Shown here: positions 9,989-25,109 of the stretch, piece after piece | Position numbering within the stretch: the first letter of the stretch is position 1 | Layout: each line of letters opens with the position of its first letter | NCBI GenBank assembly: GCA_025677815.1 | Contig: JAIXMP010000006.1 | Location: 434,001 to 498,000, forward strand | DNA from: Phascolomyces articulosus | Taxonomy: Eukaryota > Mucoromycota > Mucoromycetes > Mucorales > Lichtheimiaceae | Length of the DNA: 64,000 bases | Direction: 5' to 3' | Notes under the pieces: model-generated | What the model saw: only the letters and a program-made list of their open reading frames with translations | Told to the model about the DNA's origin: nothing | Databases searched by the model: none | Made by a program: the position numbers and the translations under genes

Positions 9989-12262
9989 TGTGGATGATAA
10001 CACTATAAATCTGTGGAAAGATGAAGAAAGAAAAAAAGCTAAAGATTGTATTATTATTAGTTTTATTATAATTATATCTATTATTTGTGAAACGTACGTA
10101 ATACATCACATGTATCGTTACTTTATTGTTTATTATTAGGAATTTATATACCTTACAGTTCATAATAGGTAGTTACTACTACCAACCTGTTTATAATGAT
10201 ACACGGTAGTTTCTCCATATATAGTTGAATATATAGTAATATTATTGTTTCAATGTGCAGTAGTAGTTGAATGATTCAGTAAAAGGAGGCACATTACTTT
10301 TTTTCACAACCCCATGGTAAAAGGGCAATATATATATACCCACGTACCATTATTCTACTATAACAGGAAAGATGGCTAGCAAGCCACTTCAGAAATGTAG
10401 GACCTTCACCTTCAAATTTGACAGTGTGACAAAAAATTACCTTATGCACAAATACGAATAACTCCAATTTTCTTTTGAAAGACTCATGTTCAATACACAA
10501 TCGTACAAAGTACGAGGAAAACTTTATTTTGGTGGGCATGATAAATCATGGTAATCAAACTCATGAACAACCAGATGGTTCGAAAATATTGTTGTTAGAT
10601 ATAGGAGGTTAAATGAGTATTTATAATTGTAGAATAAAATGTTTCAATCGAACTCTTTGTTGTATTCTCACACTATATACTCCATAATAAAAATATCGAT
10701 ATTACACAAAAGGCGCAGCATGAGCACATACATCGGAAGTTTGGTATTACCTTTAAATGCATTTAAATATTAGACTGATGTTTTATTTACATTTTTTACC
10801 TGTATTTACATTTATTACCTCTATTTAATTTTAAAGACATATAAATGTATTAATGCTTAACATTTAAATGCATTTAAAGTATGCTTATCATGTGACAAAT
10901 GTTTCCCACATTCGTCTTTTATCACTTTTCTCGTTTTCTTGGATAAGAAAGGGTTAAAGAAGAATGCAAAATATTGAGTTTTGAGCAAAGTAATATATAA
11001 TAACGATGGATTTTGGTAGCTATCAGTGCGATATGCAATATCGTAATTGTCTGAAGAAGTGTAAAATTGTAATGAAGGGTAACATGCTATGGTACCAATA
11101 GTAAACAATAAAAGCAGTAGCAAATAAAACGCCACATGAAGTTGCACAATATAAACATGATAAACTATACACTAGTATGTGGAATATGAGCACATAGTAG
11201 GGATATTTGAATGCATTTAAATGCATTTATATGTATTTAACGGTACCTTATCATCATTTAAATGTTAATAAAGCTGGGGGGTTACCTTTATTGCCTTTGA
11301 ACCCTTTAAACACAATTAAATGCATTTAAATGTAAATACAGGCAAAGACAAAGAATCCGATGTATACAAATAAGAGAACCTACATACTCCTTGTTTAAAA
11401 TAGGAAACTAGTATAATCGCATAACGATGTACTACCTTCGTATAATTCTCTAAAAAGAAAACGTCAAAGAAGATGTCAAAGATAAAAAGCGCAGCCTTAG
11501 ACCTATCCTTATAGCTACCCTCACAGACGATAATAATTATTATATTCCAAAGGTCCCAATTCCTCCATCCAAAATATAGAATAGTATAAAATTAGTAACT
11601 AAGCCCACATCCTTCATAGAATAGAAAAAGTATAAATAAGCCATTGTAAACGTAATTGTAGAAAAGTAATTCAACTTTTATTCAAATCTTTCTCTCCATT
11701 AAAAAACCTATAACAAAGTCTCAAAGGATTTATATTGTCCGTTTTTATCTTTTATTTCATTTCAAATTAACCAAATTCCACAGTATGTTTGTTTGAGGAA
11801 TATGGTACATGATAACGATCTGAGGTATCCAAGGCTTTCACGGGACCAAGGTGATAATCAGTTCTTATCATTAATAATGGATAGCAATTTAAGGGTCTTA
11901 CTAAACTATAGATGATAGTTACATAATATATAAAAGATGAATTAGACGCTGCGTTATATTATAATACACCGGTTAAGGGGCTACACTCATTACCTATTCT
12001 TGAATATCCATTGGATGTACGTTGCTGATCAACAAGCTTGCTCTCGGTTGATACAATACACACCATTGTGTTTCATCCTATCTTCTACCCACATAAATAA
12101 CCTAAGATTTGTATTCAGTTTCATTAATCCTAATATGTATTTCATAAAAACCATTCAACATCATTGTAAATACTTGAAAAGAATATGGAATCAAAAGTAC
12201 TGGATGTATTTTATTGATATGACGTATATTCATAATGTTTTATACAATTTACAGTATCAAAT
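9989..12262. other. Long intergenic region without a clear gene
   Basis: This is 2.3 kb of AT-rich sequence between the F-box gene and the second HET-like gene. It contains the palindrome cluster described separately. A minus-strand frame at 10294-10539 is open for 81 codons and ends in PWGCEKK, but I could not tie it to a family and treat it as unproven. Confidence 0.5.
10752..11340. repeat. Cluster of ATGCAT-centred palindromes
   Basis: TTTAAATGCATTTAAA, a perfect 16-bp palindrome, occurs at 10752-10767 and 10863-10878. Related forms lie at 11211-11226 (ATGCATTTAAATGCAT) and 11316-11329 (TTAAATGCATTTAA). Between them are variants such as TGTATTTACATTTATTACC at about 10801-10819, whose inverted counterpart TGTAAATACAGGCAAAG lies at about 11331. 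The arrangement is compatible with a degenerate MITE or a cluster of protein-binding sites. No target-site duplication was identified. Confidence 0.5.
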
Positions 12263-14051
12263 TTAAACAATGACAAATGAACCTTCCCGCACATCATTTG
12301 TAAATTTGGAAAATTTAGGGCGACTCTTCAAATAAAAACTGCGGCATCGAAATTGAAGTACGCCAATCGATTTGTATAAAGGGCTGTCATCTTGCCCATT
12401 TTGTTCTACTTTTCGAATGACAGGATAAATTCTAGAGGAGGGTGATATTGGGCCCATTGAGAACGGCAGATCCAATATCATACATTCGTCGCATTCCTCT
12501 GTCAAGGACAAAAATGCAACTGGGTGGTGTCGTCCAGGAGCTATAATGGATTCCATCATTTGTCGATCCATTTTTTCATGTTGGACTGGATCCGGTGTTA
12601 ATTCAGTTATATAATGAGTAATCTCGATGCCTAGGTCACGTGACCTATAAGGTTTTGTTTCTAATGTTGAATCAAAAGGGTTTTTGAAAGGTATAGTTAA
12701 GTCTTCTTTGACCAAAGGGAAATGGCGCGGCTTTGCTGCAATATAGCAAATGTTATTAAGATGGAGTTGATCCTTCTGTATTTCATTTTTGTCATTGTCA
12801 TCGTCGTCATCCCTTTTGGTACCAATTTTTTTTCGTCGATCAATTTTTATAATATCTTGCATTTCTTCGTCCTTGAGTTGAGATGTCAGTACATGCCTAA
12901 CATGAGCACCTTTAATACCAGTCCAGGAAGGTAGATTATGTATTCCTTGAATTTTACTTTTATATCTATCTCGAGCTTTTCCGAAACATAATACAGATAA
13001 ATCCTTTTCAATCAGGTCACTGTAGAAATTGCTAAGTACAGTGTTCAGTGGCAGACCATAGTCTACTTTGACGTCCATAAGGTTGTGAAAGATATTGCCC
13101 AAAGCGAAAGCGCGATCATGTTCTTTTGTTGTGGAGCGTGCATGAGCATGGCGCAATATGAAACTGGCACTGTGCCATTTCCGACTATTATGCAATTCAT
13201 ATAAAGTTTTAGAAAGCTCGTCATCAACACCGATATTTCCTGCTGCACTGAACAGACGATGTGTATTCCACAAATGGGCGTTTCTTCCAACAAAGACTAT
13301 ATCCTCTGACATTATTGCTTCTTCTAAAGTCCATAGTCTTTGGAGCCATTGACTTTGACTAATATCAACCAGGCACTTTTCCATAATATCACGCTTCTCT
13401 TTTACTTTATCAAAGTTTGTAATCGATGTGAAGTTACCGTTTGTAGACGTTGTGAAGGAATCTTTCCAAGTGACTGAGGTATCTTTGAATTCTTCTGGAA
13501 TCGACATTTCTGGAATCATGGCCACGGTATAAAAAGCATTCTGGTAAATTTTGTGCATTCTCGCAATCTCTGCGTGCTTGGCTGCCTTGTCATTTTGGTC
13601 GATGCAAATCTTATCATACCAGATATAGTCGATGTCAAAATCCTTGCAAACTTGTTGGATCAATTGTTCAAACTTCACTTCTTTGATTTCATGGTGGTCA
13701 AGAAATGAGGATGGGCCTCCCTTTTCTTTTTTTTTGTTCTTCTTTCTCTTGTTCTTCTCCTTCATCTTCTCTTTTTCTTTTTTTAATATTCTTCTTGAAA
13801 ATAATCCGGTGTTTCCCATGATCAAAAAACTCATATTTGCCATTTTCACCAGTGAAAATATCACCAGAATAATTCCATGAGTAAGAGAGAGTACAGTAAC
13901 CATGAGTTGCCTCGGTACCAGAGACGCGTTCCATGTCGGAAGTACGGACAAGCCAAGTGGGACGGAATTTTGAGTTGGGTTGTATTTTCAAGATAGAGGG
14001 CCTGCTTTCTTTAAGGAGGGACGGGGAGTCTGCAACATACGTCATATACAT
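12263..14051 (-). pseudogene. HET-like gene, interrupted by one frameshift
   Basis: A diverged paralogue of the two HET genes in the repeat arms. It starts at 14051 with MYMTYVADS, has HGYCTLSYSWNYSGD (first HET block), then changes frame within a lysine/glutamate-rich segment. It continues as YIWYDKICIDQNDKAAKH (second block), QRLWTLEEAIMSEDIVFVGR (third block) and ARSTTKEHDRAFALGN, ending at 12263. The two frames are offset by one base. The best place for the change is the run of nine T (A on the coding strand) at 13727-13735; one base fewer there would make the frame continuous. This could be a real disabling mutation, an assembly error in a homopolymer, or allelic variation. Relative to the other copies it has a charged low-complexity insertion before the second block. 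It is not inside the 4 kb inverted repeat. Confidence 0.8.
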
Positions 14052-15540
14052 GCTGAACTATTTTTTTACAAATAAATGTTTTGCGAGTTTATGATATACA
14101 TAGATTTATGGTAATAAGATTATTCCTGGAGTATGTTTGCCAATAGATATCTTTTGTTTTAACTTACATCTTCAGTATTAATAAATATATTTGTTATATT
14201 ATATGACCGATTTAGTAGATATTCTTCAAGCTCTTGTAGCAATTAATAATAAATTGAGAAAAGAAAGGCGACAAAGAGGTAGAATTCTTTTTTTTTTCTG
14301 TCTTGAAAAATGGAGTCTAAAAAGTGTACTGGCGATCTTTACTAAAAGTGAAGGTACCTCCGGGTACTACAAACAGAAAGCTTGTTCAGAAAGTAGCTGC
14401 AGTTTATGATTGATCTGCACATTGTGATACCAAAACTGTTGGACTCGGAGTAATAACTTTCAATATAAAACATTTAATGTATGCTCTCAAGCAAAATTAC
14501 TATGAAATTATCTCATTTTATGAAAAAATATCTTTTTTAAAAAGTTTATATAGAGTAAGCTCCTTTTCTCCTCGAGAACTCATTGTTTCTACAATAATGT
14601 ATTTACTTATCGTTTGAAAGTTTGTGGATGCGATTATTTAGACTTTTTTTTATCCTTTTCCGTGTTTTAGAAAAGTTGATGAGGCTACAAATTAAAATGC
14701 ATGCTTTTACTTGGGTTTGGTCACAGAGATGTACATATGTACATGGTTGTCGTGATCAAGAAGCAAATCGTTCCATAGAAACAAGATTGATATATAAAAA
14801 CAATCATGGCACGCATTATTATTCTTGTTTTTTGCCCCTGAAAATAAAAAATATGGATGGTTTTTACAATGTTACCACCAATTTTATCCTTATCAATCCC
14901 AGGATAATCGCGAGTGCCTTCGTACTTCGTAAGATGACCAAAACCTTTCGACGATACAATATATGGATGGAACTCCCTTGGTACATGGGTTATTCTTATG
15001 CAGAAGATTAGGCAAGTATTTTGATAAGTGGTGATAAAACAAATATTTTTCAGTAATAAGAATATGATTTTCGTTAATAAAGACAGAGATTTTCGGAGGT
15101 TGAGCAGTTAGGAAAGGAAAAATTATTTAACTATGAAAGGAAAGGATGTTCATTTATGAAGGTATGAGTGTTTCGGAATATATTTCTACTTTGTTAAAAA
15201 TAAAGTTACAATTATCAGTAAAATCGAAAGAGAAAATTCTAATAGTAGGTTAGATTGAATGCTTCATGACGTAGTAAATAAAGTGTGTAAAAATACTAAA
15301 GACTTGAGTTGACAGCAAAAGAGAGAGCGATACGAGTAGTTTCTTTTTCACACATTTTTGTAATGATGAGTGTTGTCAAAATTGATTAAATTTTAAATAG
15401 GTAGGAAAAACACTTGGAATGAAATATAATACCATAATACTGTATGATTCATTGAACTATTCTTAAATCGATAAGACTATTTAACTTTTGTTATTCATGT
15501 TGAACTATTATTTTATGAATGATGGTGTTTTCTTTTAAGA
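14052..15540. other. Intergenic; open frame of doubtful coding status
   Basis: A plus-strand frame is open for 129 codons at 14622-15011. It lacks recognisable motifs and has a basic, aromatic-rich composition typical of translated AT-rich noncoding DNA. Otherwise the stretch shows nothing I can assign. Confidence 0.4.
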
Positions 15541-15625
15541 TGACAGAGTGGACTTGTCCCTGGTCTACGGACCTTCGATTGGTTGATCCCCCTTTGGGGA
15601 TAGTTGGTTCAAATCCAGTGCAAAG
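15541..15625 (+). other. tRNA-Ser-like sequence with Pol III A- and B-box motifs (pseudo-tRNA or SINE head)
   Basis: TGACAGAGTGG at 15541-15551 fits the A-box consensus at all but one position. GGTTCAAATCC at 15606-15616 is a perfect B-box and forms a T-arm (GTTGG/CCAGT). Between them lie a possible anticodon arm with loop TTCGATT (CGA, serine) and a strong hairpin ATCCCC-CTTT-GGGGAT resembling the long variable arm of class II tRNAs. The acceptor stem does not pair and the base after the anticodon is T rather than a purine, so it is probably not a functional tRNA. Confidence 0.4.
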
Positions 15626-15966
15626 GCCGACTTTGGTAGCATGTTTTAAATAGAAGTATCATTTATTTTTGACTGAATAGCTATAATCTACCAAAACGAC
15701 TTTGAACAACCCATTTACTTATAACAATATCTAACTTAAAATTGTCTGTTATACATAATTCAACTTGATGTAGTAATAAAAAGAGACAAACGGAATTATC
15801 CCCGTTGATAGCCGGACCTTTCATTTATATGCTTTAATTTAATACAAGTCGAGAAAAATAAGTTAACATAAATAAAAGAGAATATTTTTATAATGATAAA
15901 TGGGGGGAAAATATGTCCATACTATTACATAGAATAGTGAGTGAATTTTATTCTTATTAGAAATAG

Positions 15967-18573
15967 TTAAATCTTTGAAAATACAAAAGCATGTGTTATC
16001 CTTAGCTTGAGATATAATATAGGAATAACACTAATAAAGAGAGGGATACCAAGAAATAATTTATAAGTTAAAAATGGCTGTAAACTACTTTTTAATTCGA
16101 TCGCACTGGCAATACTCGGACCAAAACATGCTGGTGAAGTAAGGAGAGAGATAAAGATATTCCCAGATGGGAGGTTCTGGACACCAACAACACGAGCTAC
16201 TGTAGGACCCACTACATATTATATGTACAACAAAATTCAATAAATAGAAAACAATCAACCATAAGATGACTTGATAATACATATATTACATATTTAACCT
16301 TTCAACCATAATGCATCTCACAATGCTTATATATACGTACGTAGAGTATAATATACGCTTCCAAAAAGCCCATAAACAACGGAAAATACCAGTAATGTGA
16401 TATAGTTATAAGCAAAAATCCAAATGAATACTGCCGCACAACCACTGAGTGTGTTATAAATAATAAACGTGTTTAAACTTCCAATTTTATCTGCTACAAA
16501 ACTAATGTATAATATGGTGTGCGCATGCGGTAGTATTTTTTTTAGCCTTTTTTCATGTTATATAATTTTAACAACCCTTTCCACCCTCCTATTCTTGTAC
16601 TGTTTAATTGTAGTTATAAAAAAAGGTAAAAGTAAAACCTACCCAGCTGAAAGACGACCAAAAAGATTTACTCCAGATATTACTCCAACGGCAGTGGATC
16701 CTTGTAATGGAGATAAACCAATATATGTGGCATAAACTGTAGTTGATAGGAGAGGTTTATATGCAAATTTCCAGTTAGCATTCACGGTACTTTTTTTTGC
16801 TATCAGCATCCTCATTTGGTTGGCTCCAGTATCTCTAATGATCAATTTATTTACCTGGGACAAAAATATAAGGTACTGTTTGGATGATCACTTGGGGAAC
16901 ACAAGCACTCATCCATATTAGAAAGTTTGTGTCTCGCAGTATTGAAACATTGATGGATGTTTTTATCTTATCCTTGGTAGATTCTTTCTCCGTAGGAACT
17001 GTGTTTTCACGCATAATCAAGCAGATGAGGATATTAATCCCAATAAATATAGCAGCCAAAATACGATAGGTCCTATATTATATAAATTGTTTAGTATATA
17101 TATGTATGCCACTACTATTAGTGAAGTTAATAGAGTAAGTTTTATATTTCCTGCCCTCCTGCCATATTATAATATATAATTTCCATTACTGCCCCATAAT
17201 ATACTAAATACCATGCTATTCCCAACGTGAAATTGATCGAAGTCATGATAAAAGGGCTAACGAGACCTGTGATCACACTACCGCTAAACGATATCCCTGA
17301 CGCAAGACCACGTTTTTTATCGAACCACTGTGGAATAACCCGTTGAGCTACCTAATATACAATATCATAATTTTTTTTATAAAATATTATAAACAATTGT
17401 AAAATAAAAATAATGTACATGTAATGTATTACATGCGACCAAAAAAATAGAATCAATTTTTTTTCTTACCGAAAATAGTATACAATTGGATGACCCTAAG
17501 CATAACCCGAGTGCCAAATATAATTGCCATATCTTTAATAAATAATAGTAATAGGTATCAGCAAAAAAAGAAGAGGAATAAAAAAGACTACCATATCATA
17601 ATATATAATATAATTTTTATTATTTATACTTGCTTCTGTACAAAAACTTGCTGACGTTAATCCAATTACAGATAATATACTTGCAATAATAAGAGCGACT
17701 TTTAACCCCACTGTTACTTCCAATATCCTGGAAATTGGCATGAACAAATTCATCACGACATGTATAGTTGTTCCAACAAAACTGAGACGCATAGAATCTT
17801 CACGGGATGAAGTAAATACTCTTTGTTCATAATAATCTTGCATTACACCTATGTGGATGATGTGAATAGCATTATATTTTACCACGGTTCTTAGTATATA
17901 AAATAACAAGTCGATTCAATGTGAAATAAAAGTATTATAGTGATAGCAATAATATTACCCCTATGATATATTGTAGAAATATCTGATGAGTTTATAAGAA
18001 GAAGCTATGAATTTATTATTATATTTCATTTCATTCAAAAATCAAAAACAAATTTTCTCATCTACTCATAAACAAAAAAAATACAACATACCATCCATAC
18101 ACCATTGTAATCATCTGAAATGTCACAAGAAAGTTGGCAACTACAATAAGCCATGCATATCCAGAATCTTTCGCGTACGTTGTTCTTGGTGTTAATTTTG
18201 CTTCTAAAGTTCCTCGGTTTTCCAGATGTTCTTCTTGTTCTTCATCGATATTTCTTAACTCTTATTGTTATTATTACATAAGTTTGAATATATAAAGTAT
18301 GCATCAGCTTGTGTTATTTTTTTTATCTTATTCCACAAGGAAACACAGATTCGGTCAAATTATATGTTGTACAAAGCGTCTGACCTCTTTTATTCAAACC
18401 TATATAAAATACATACCTTCTTTATGATGATTGCCCAAGCTAGGACCGTCAGTGTTATTATTGTTGGATTGGTTATATATAGAAGTTGAACGTTGTTTTT
18501 CATAAACATTGTTATTATTGTTTGCATTCTTTTCTAAATCATAATGAGTAATATTGGATGGTGGTGTTGCCAT
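15967..18573 (-). CDS. MFS permease, monocarboxylate-transporter-like (SLC16/MCH type)
   Basis: Membrane transporter of the major facilitator superfamily, most like fungal MCH/monocarboxylate permeases; the substrate cannot be told from sequence. Exons on the minus strand: 18417-18573, 18092-18260, 17959-17960, 17634-17848, 17470-17532, 17212-17351, 16855-17072, 16643-16736, 16341-16501 and 15967-16211, summing to 488 codons. The asparagine-rich N-terminal tail (about 50 residues) is followed by the MCT signature DSGYAWLIVVANF in helix 1, then GWGVMQDYYEQRVF, VAQRVIPQWFDKKRGLASG in the helix 4-5 region and NLFGRLSAGFVADKIG. Two oddities: the intron at 17533-17633 uses a GC donor (GCAAGT), and the frame across 17849-18091 is restored only by a 2-nt exon (GG) flanked by good splice sites. 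Start is the ATG at 18573. Confidence 0.85.
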
Positions 18574-19757
18574 GCTGATCGTTATATATATCTGTTGTAG
18601 TGAATATATATATATTATCCCAACGGGAAAGTTATTTTTTTATATAAAACAAACAAACGATAATTTCGCGTGATGATGATGACGATGTTTATATACTATT
18701 GGGAGAAGGAGGATAGTATGGCATTTATGCAGACGTGCATAATGTAGCAGTTTCTTGATCATCATAATAAGGAGTACTAGACGGATATTTATTCGTTTGT
18801 TAGTACGTGGAAATGGCCTTTGAAACGGATGTATTATTTGATTTGCTATTTTTTAGATGCAACAAGAAGATCATGCATTTGTCTCGTTCATTTTATATAT
18901 ATTATTTTTTACTTTGTTCTTTATACTCAGTAAAGGATGATTGAGTTCCCCACATATAAACTTAAAAAAAAACATACCTATCCAAAATCATATGATAAAC
19001 TTACTGGAGAGACAAATAATAATTGCATAATGTACTAAATAGAAAGATATCCATAACCATCTTTTCTTTCCGTTCACTAGCGTTTAATACACTATTTGCA
19101 GAATTGACGATGAAAATAACATACAGTGTCTTCATTAACGAATGCTGTACTTTTTTTATGACCATTTCTATAAATGGTGTGTAGATCGAAAAAGAATAAC
19201 GTGTAATACGTAGTATATTTATTTATATATCAAGTAACGGGTTGTGGCGTTAAATTGTAATAGTGATAATAGTCATTATTCTCAACAATGCATTCCTAAT
19301 AGCAAATGCAAATCAACGGATAATGTAATGTATGGCGAAAGAAAAAAGAACTTATCATGGTATAGTGCTCATGCAAAGATGTGACAAAAAAAGTCCAGGA
19401 AGAACTTGATGCATCTTTACCAATGGATGATTATCTTTACGAAATAATATGCATACGGGAAAATTATATTTTCGTCACGGATCAATTAGTTTATTAAGGT
19501 ATAATGAAGAATCCATCACTCATAGGATATTATCAGCATATCGTAAAAGATAATTCGCATTTCCAAACTTGTATCGAAGTAAGGGAATGATAACCAATTT
19601 TGAAAGAGCACACTTGTTTTGTCAGCCACCCTCTGCCCTGAACGACCACTTCCATATTTGGAAGAACCATAAATTTTTTTGTCAAAAAAAGAGTGGTTGT
19701 GTGTTCGCATAAAACCTTTTTTATTATTATTATTATTATTACCACTTGACAGCAACT
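18574..19757. other. Intergenic between divergent MFS and NOC4 genes
   Basis: This holds the 5' regions of both flanking genes, which are transcribed away from each other. It has AT-rich tracts and an ATT microsatellite at about 19721-19740, 17 bp upstream of the NOC4 start. No coding frame here looks real. Confidence 0.5.
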
Positions 19758-21913
19758 ATGCCACAACCAGCCAAGAAAAGAAAAACATCCTCTGGATCGG
19801 TAATTCACTCTCTTCATAAAAGACACAAAGGATTTCCCTTGTTGTTAATTATTACTTGAAACTAACATGGATTCCATAATTGGATTTATATAGAGTGTGG
19901 TTGATTTCAAAGAAACTCGACAAAAGATCAGATCGCTCGAAGCCAGTTTATCCGACAAGGCCAATCTCAACAATGTGGTACAACTTATGGATTTGACCTC
20001 CAGTTCCAAGACAACCAATGCGCAAGTGATCCATGCTGCCATGCATGCTTTACATCGAGTATTTTCACGATTCATGACCAATGGCGATCTGAATCCACCC
20101 AACGATCCATCGTCAGCCACAGGAAAAGTGACTTTGTGGTTAACAAGTCAATTCACTAGCTATCTCAAACGATTACGCCAACTCTTATCCGACCAAGAAC
20201 CTGGCCTTCAAGTCCCTGCACTCAAGATCCTCATGACATTGGTCAAGACACAGAGTGAATATGCCAACAAAATGGCCAATGATCAATTGCAACCCATTGT
20301 CTATGCCATGGTATGGAACAAAAACTTGAGTGCTCCGTTACACAAGGAATGGATTGAAAAATATGTCAATGCCTATGACGATGTACGGTATCATTTCTAT
20401 CGTCATGCAGCTGATATCATGACCAAGACGGTGGAAAAGGGAGAAAAGAAAAATGAAGAATTACGACGATTGGCACAAAATGTGTTTAGTATGGTGGAAG
20501 TGATTTACTCTATGCCAACGGAACCTTCTGAATTGGATGAATTTTTTATTGAATTACCAGAGATCAAGAAAGCTATGGCGTTGAAAAACAAGAATGGTGG
20601 AGGCGAGGAAGAGGATGAAGATTCGATGTTGTTGGGTGATGAAGGATTGGTATCAGAGGAAGAAGAAGAAGAGGACACAAAGGAAAAAGTATCTAAAAAG
20701 AAGGATCGTAAAAAGACACCCGTGTTGCAATTGGATCATCATAGACGTGCTTTTCAATCTTGCTGGATTGCATTGTTGAAATTACCATTGACCGAGGAAA
20801 TATACAAAAAGACATTGTTGATTTTACACAAACGTATTTTGCCACACTTGAGAGAACCTCGGTTCTTGATGGATTTCTTGACAGATTCTTATAATGTTGG
20901 TAAGTGAAGAAAAAATGTTATTTTTTTTCCCTGTAAAAGGTGATGTAATCTATTACAAAGAAAATAGAAAGAGACTAAATTATATTATTGGAATGATTAG
21001 GCGGGTCCGTCAGTTTATTAGCACTCAATGGTCTTTTCATCCTTATTACCGAATACAACCTGTAAGTCTGGAAAAATTGCTGTACAATGGCATACTTTTG
21101 ATTAAATCACTAACAATTTTAAACCAAATACAATAACAGGGATTACCCAGACTTTTATCGCAAATTATACACACTTTTGGATCGAGATGTGATGCACGTA
21201 AAATATCGATCCCGATTTTTCCGATTACTTGATGTCTTTTTATCATCCACGTAAGTTGATCTTTGTGTGTGTGTTTTTTAATACAGATGTGACAGATAAA
21301 AATTATTTCTCTTTCTAACATTTTTATACTTTATCAGTTTATTGCCTGCCAACTTGATTGCCGCATTTATCAAACGTCTTGCACGACTTTCATTGACTGC
21401 TCCTCCAGCCGCCAGTGTGATTATTATCCCATTTATTTACAACTTATTGCGTCGTCACCCTATCTGTATGAAATTAATCCATAAAAACGATGCTGTCGGT
21501 GAAGCAGAAGATCCTTATGACTTTAATGAACAAAATCCATACGAAACCAAAGCACTCGACTCCTCTTTATGGGAATTACAAACACTATCTCAACATTTTT
21601 ATGCTAATGTATCAACTTTGGCAAAGATTTTTTCTGAGAAGTTTTTGAAACCTAAATATAATCTTGAAGATTTCATGGATCATACCTATTCTACGGTAAA
21701 TTTCACTTTCTCTTTTTTATCATGCACAAATAACCCCCAAAAAAAAACTCAGATAGAATCTCCCACATCAAACTCATCATCCTTATCATCCATCACACAC
21801 ACTCTCTCTCGCTTTTTTGTATATAGTTCTTCAAAACAGAAATCGAACGTAAACGGAAAAAAGAACCAGCCATGGCATTTGAAAAACCAGAATCATGCGA
21901 ATGGACACTCTAG
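19758..21913 (+). CDS. NOC4: Nucleolar complex protein 4 (ribosome biogenesis)
   Basis: Noc4 pairs with Nop14 in the small-subunit processome and is needed for 40S assembly and export. Exons: 19758-19799, 19894-20899, 21001-21061, 21140-21250, 21338-21695 and 21827-21913, giving 554 residues. The N-terminus is a short basic nuclear-localisation-like peptide (MPQPAKKRKTSSGS). A helical repeat region follows, then a lysine/glutamate-rich low-complexity insert at about residues 215-285, then the CBF/Mak21 domain with HHRRAFQSCWIALLKLPL, DVMHVKYRSRFFRLLDVFL, SLTAPPAASVIIIPFIYNL and RRHP. The SLWEL(Q)TL and HYxxNV-type ending is as in the family. All junctions are GT-AG. The gene converges on the V-ATPase gene 213 bp downstream. 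Confidence 0.95.
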
Positions 21914-22126
21914 GTCCAACTCCCTTTGTTATTTGTTTTTTGTTTTTTTGTATAGCAAAATATATATCATGATCATAAATCATATAAAAAAGAAAACAAA
22001 CAAAACAAAAAAAAAGAAAAAATAATCCCTCCTTTTATACAAAAAAAAATTGATATCCAAATCTTTTTTTTTCTTTTTTTTTCATTTGTTGGTGTTGTTG
22101 TTGGTGGTTGGAAATGGGGTTTTTGT

Positions 22127-24661
<2,535 letters not shown>

Positions 24662-25109
24662 GAGAGAAAAAAAAAGGTGTTATTTGAAGAAAGAAAAGTT
24701 GGTTTAAAATATGAAACGGGAAGAGAAGTTCCTAGAGGGAAAGAAAAAGAAAAGGGCAAGCTTTTTTTTTGCACAAGCGGTGATGCCTTTTCCTTTGGAT
24801 CCAAATTCCGCACACAAATACACGACATATTGCTCTCTCCCTTTCTCTCTCTCTCTTGCATCAAACCTTAAGACACCTCGTTAGTTCAGCCAAATAGAAT
24901 CTGTCTGTCTGTCTGTAACGCTATTTAGATTTTTATTTCTGCCTTACTTTTCTGCTGACTGGTCCTTTTCATGTGCATTTTTTGATAATTATAAAAAAAA
25001 AACCTTTTTCCTTCTTTTACTCCCCAAAGCTTGGTGTTTCTTTTTCTTTCATTCTTTCTCTCTCTTTCCTCTCATTTATTATTATTATTATTTTTCATTA
25101 AACAATCCA
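24662..25109. promoter_or_regulatory. Divergent promoter region, VMA2 and hot-dog gene
   Basis: This 448-bp spacer separates the start codons of two genes transcribed in opposite directions, so it must contain both promoters or 5' leaders. It has CT-rich tracts (CTCTCTCTCTC at about 24845, TCTGTCTGTCTGTCTG at about 24900) and a pyrimidine-rich leader just before 25110. No TATA box stands out. Confidence 0.5.

Noticed and set aside
10294..10539. 81-codon minus-strand frame ending PWGCEKK
   Set aside because: A faint resemblance to the WGCRKK piece at 34.5 kb was noticed, but it is too short to support homology.
14622..15011. 129-codon plus-strand frame next to the tRNA-like element
   Set aside because: There are no motifs, no partner exons, and the composition is that of translated AT-rich noncoding DNA.
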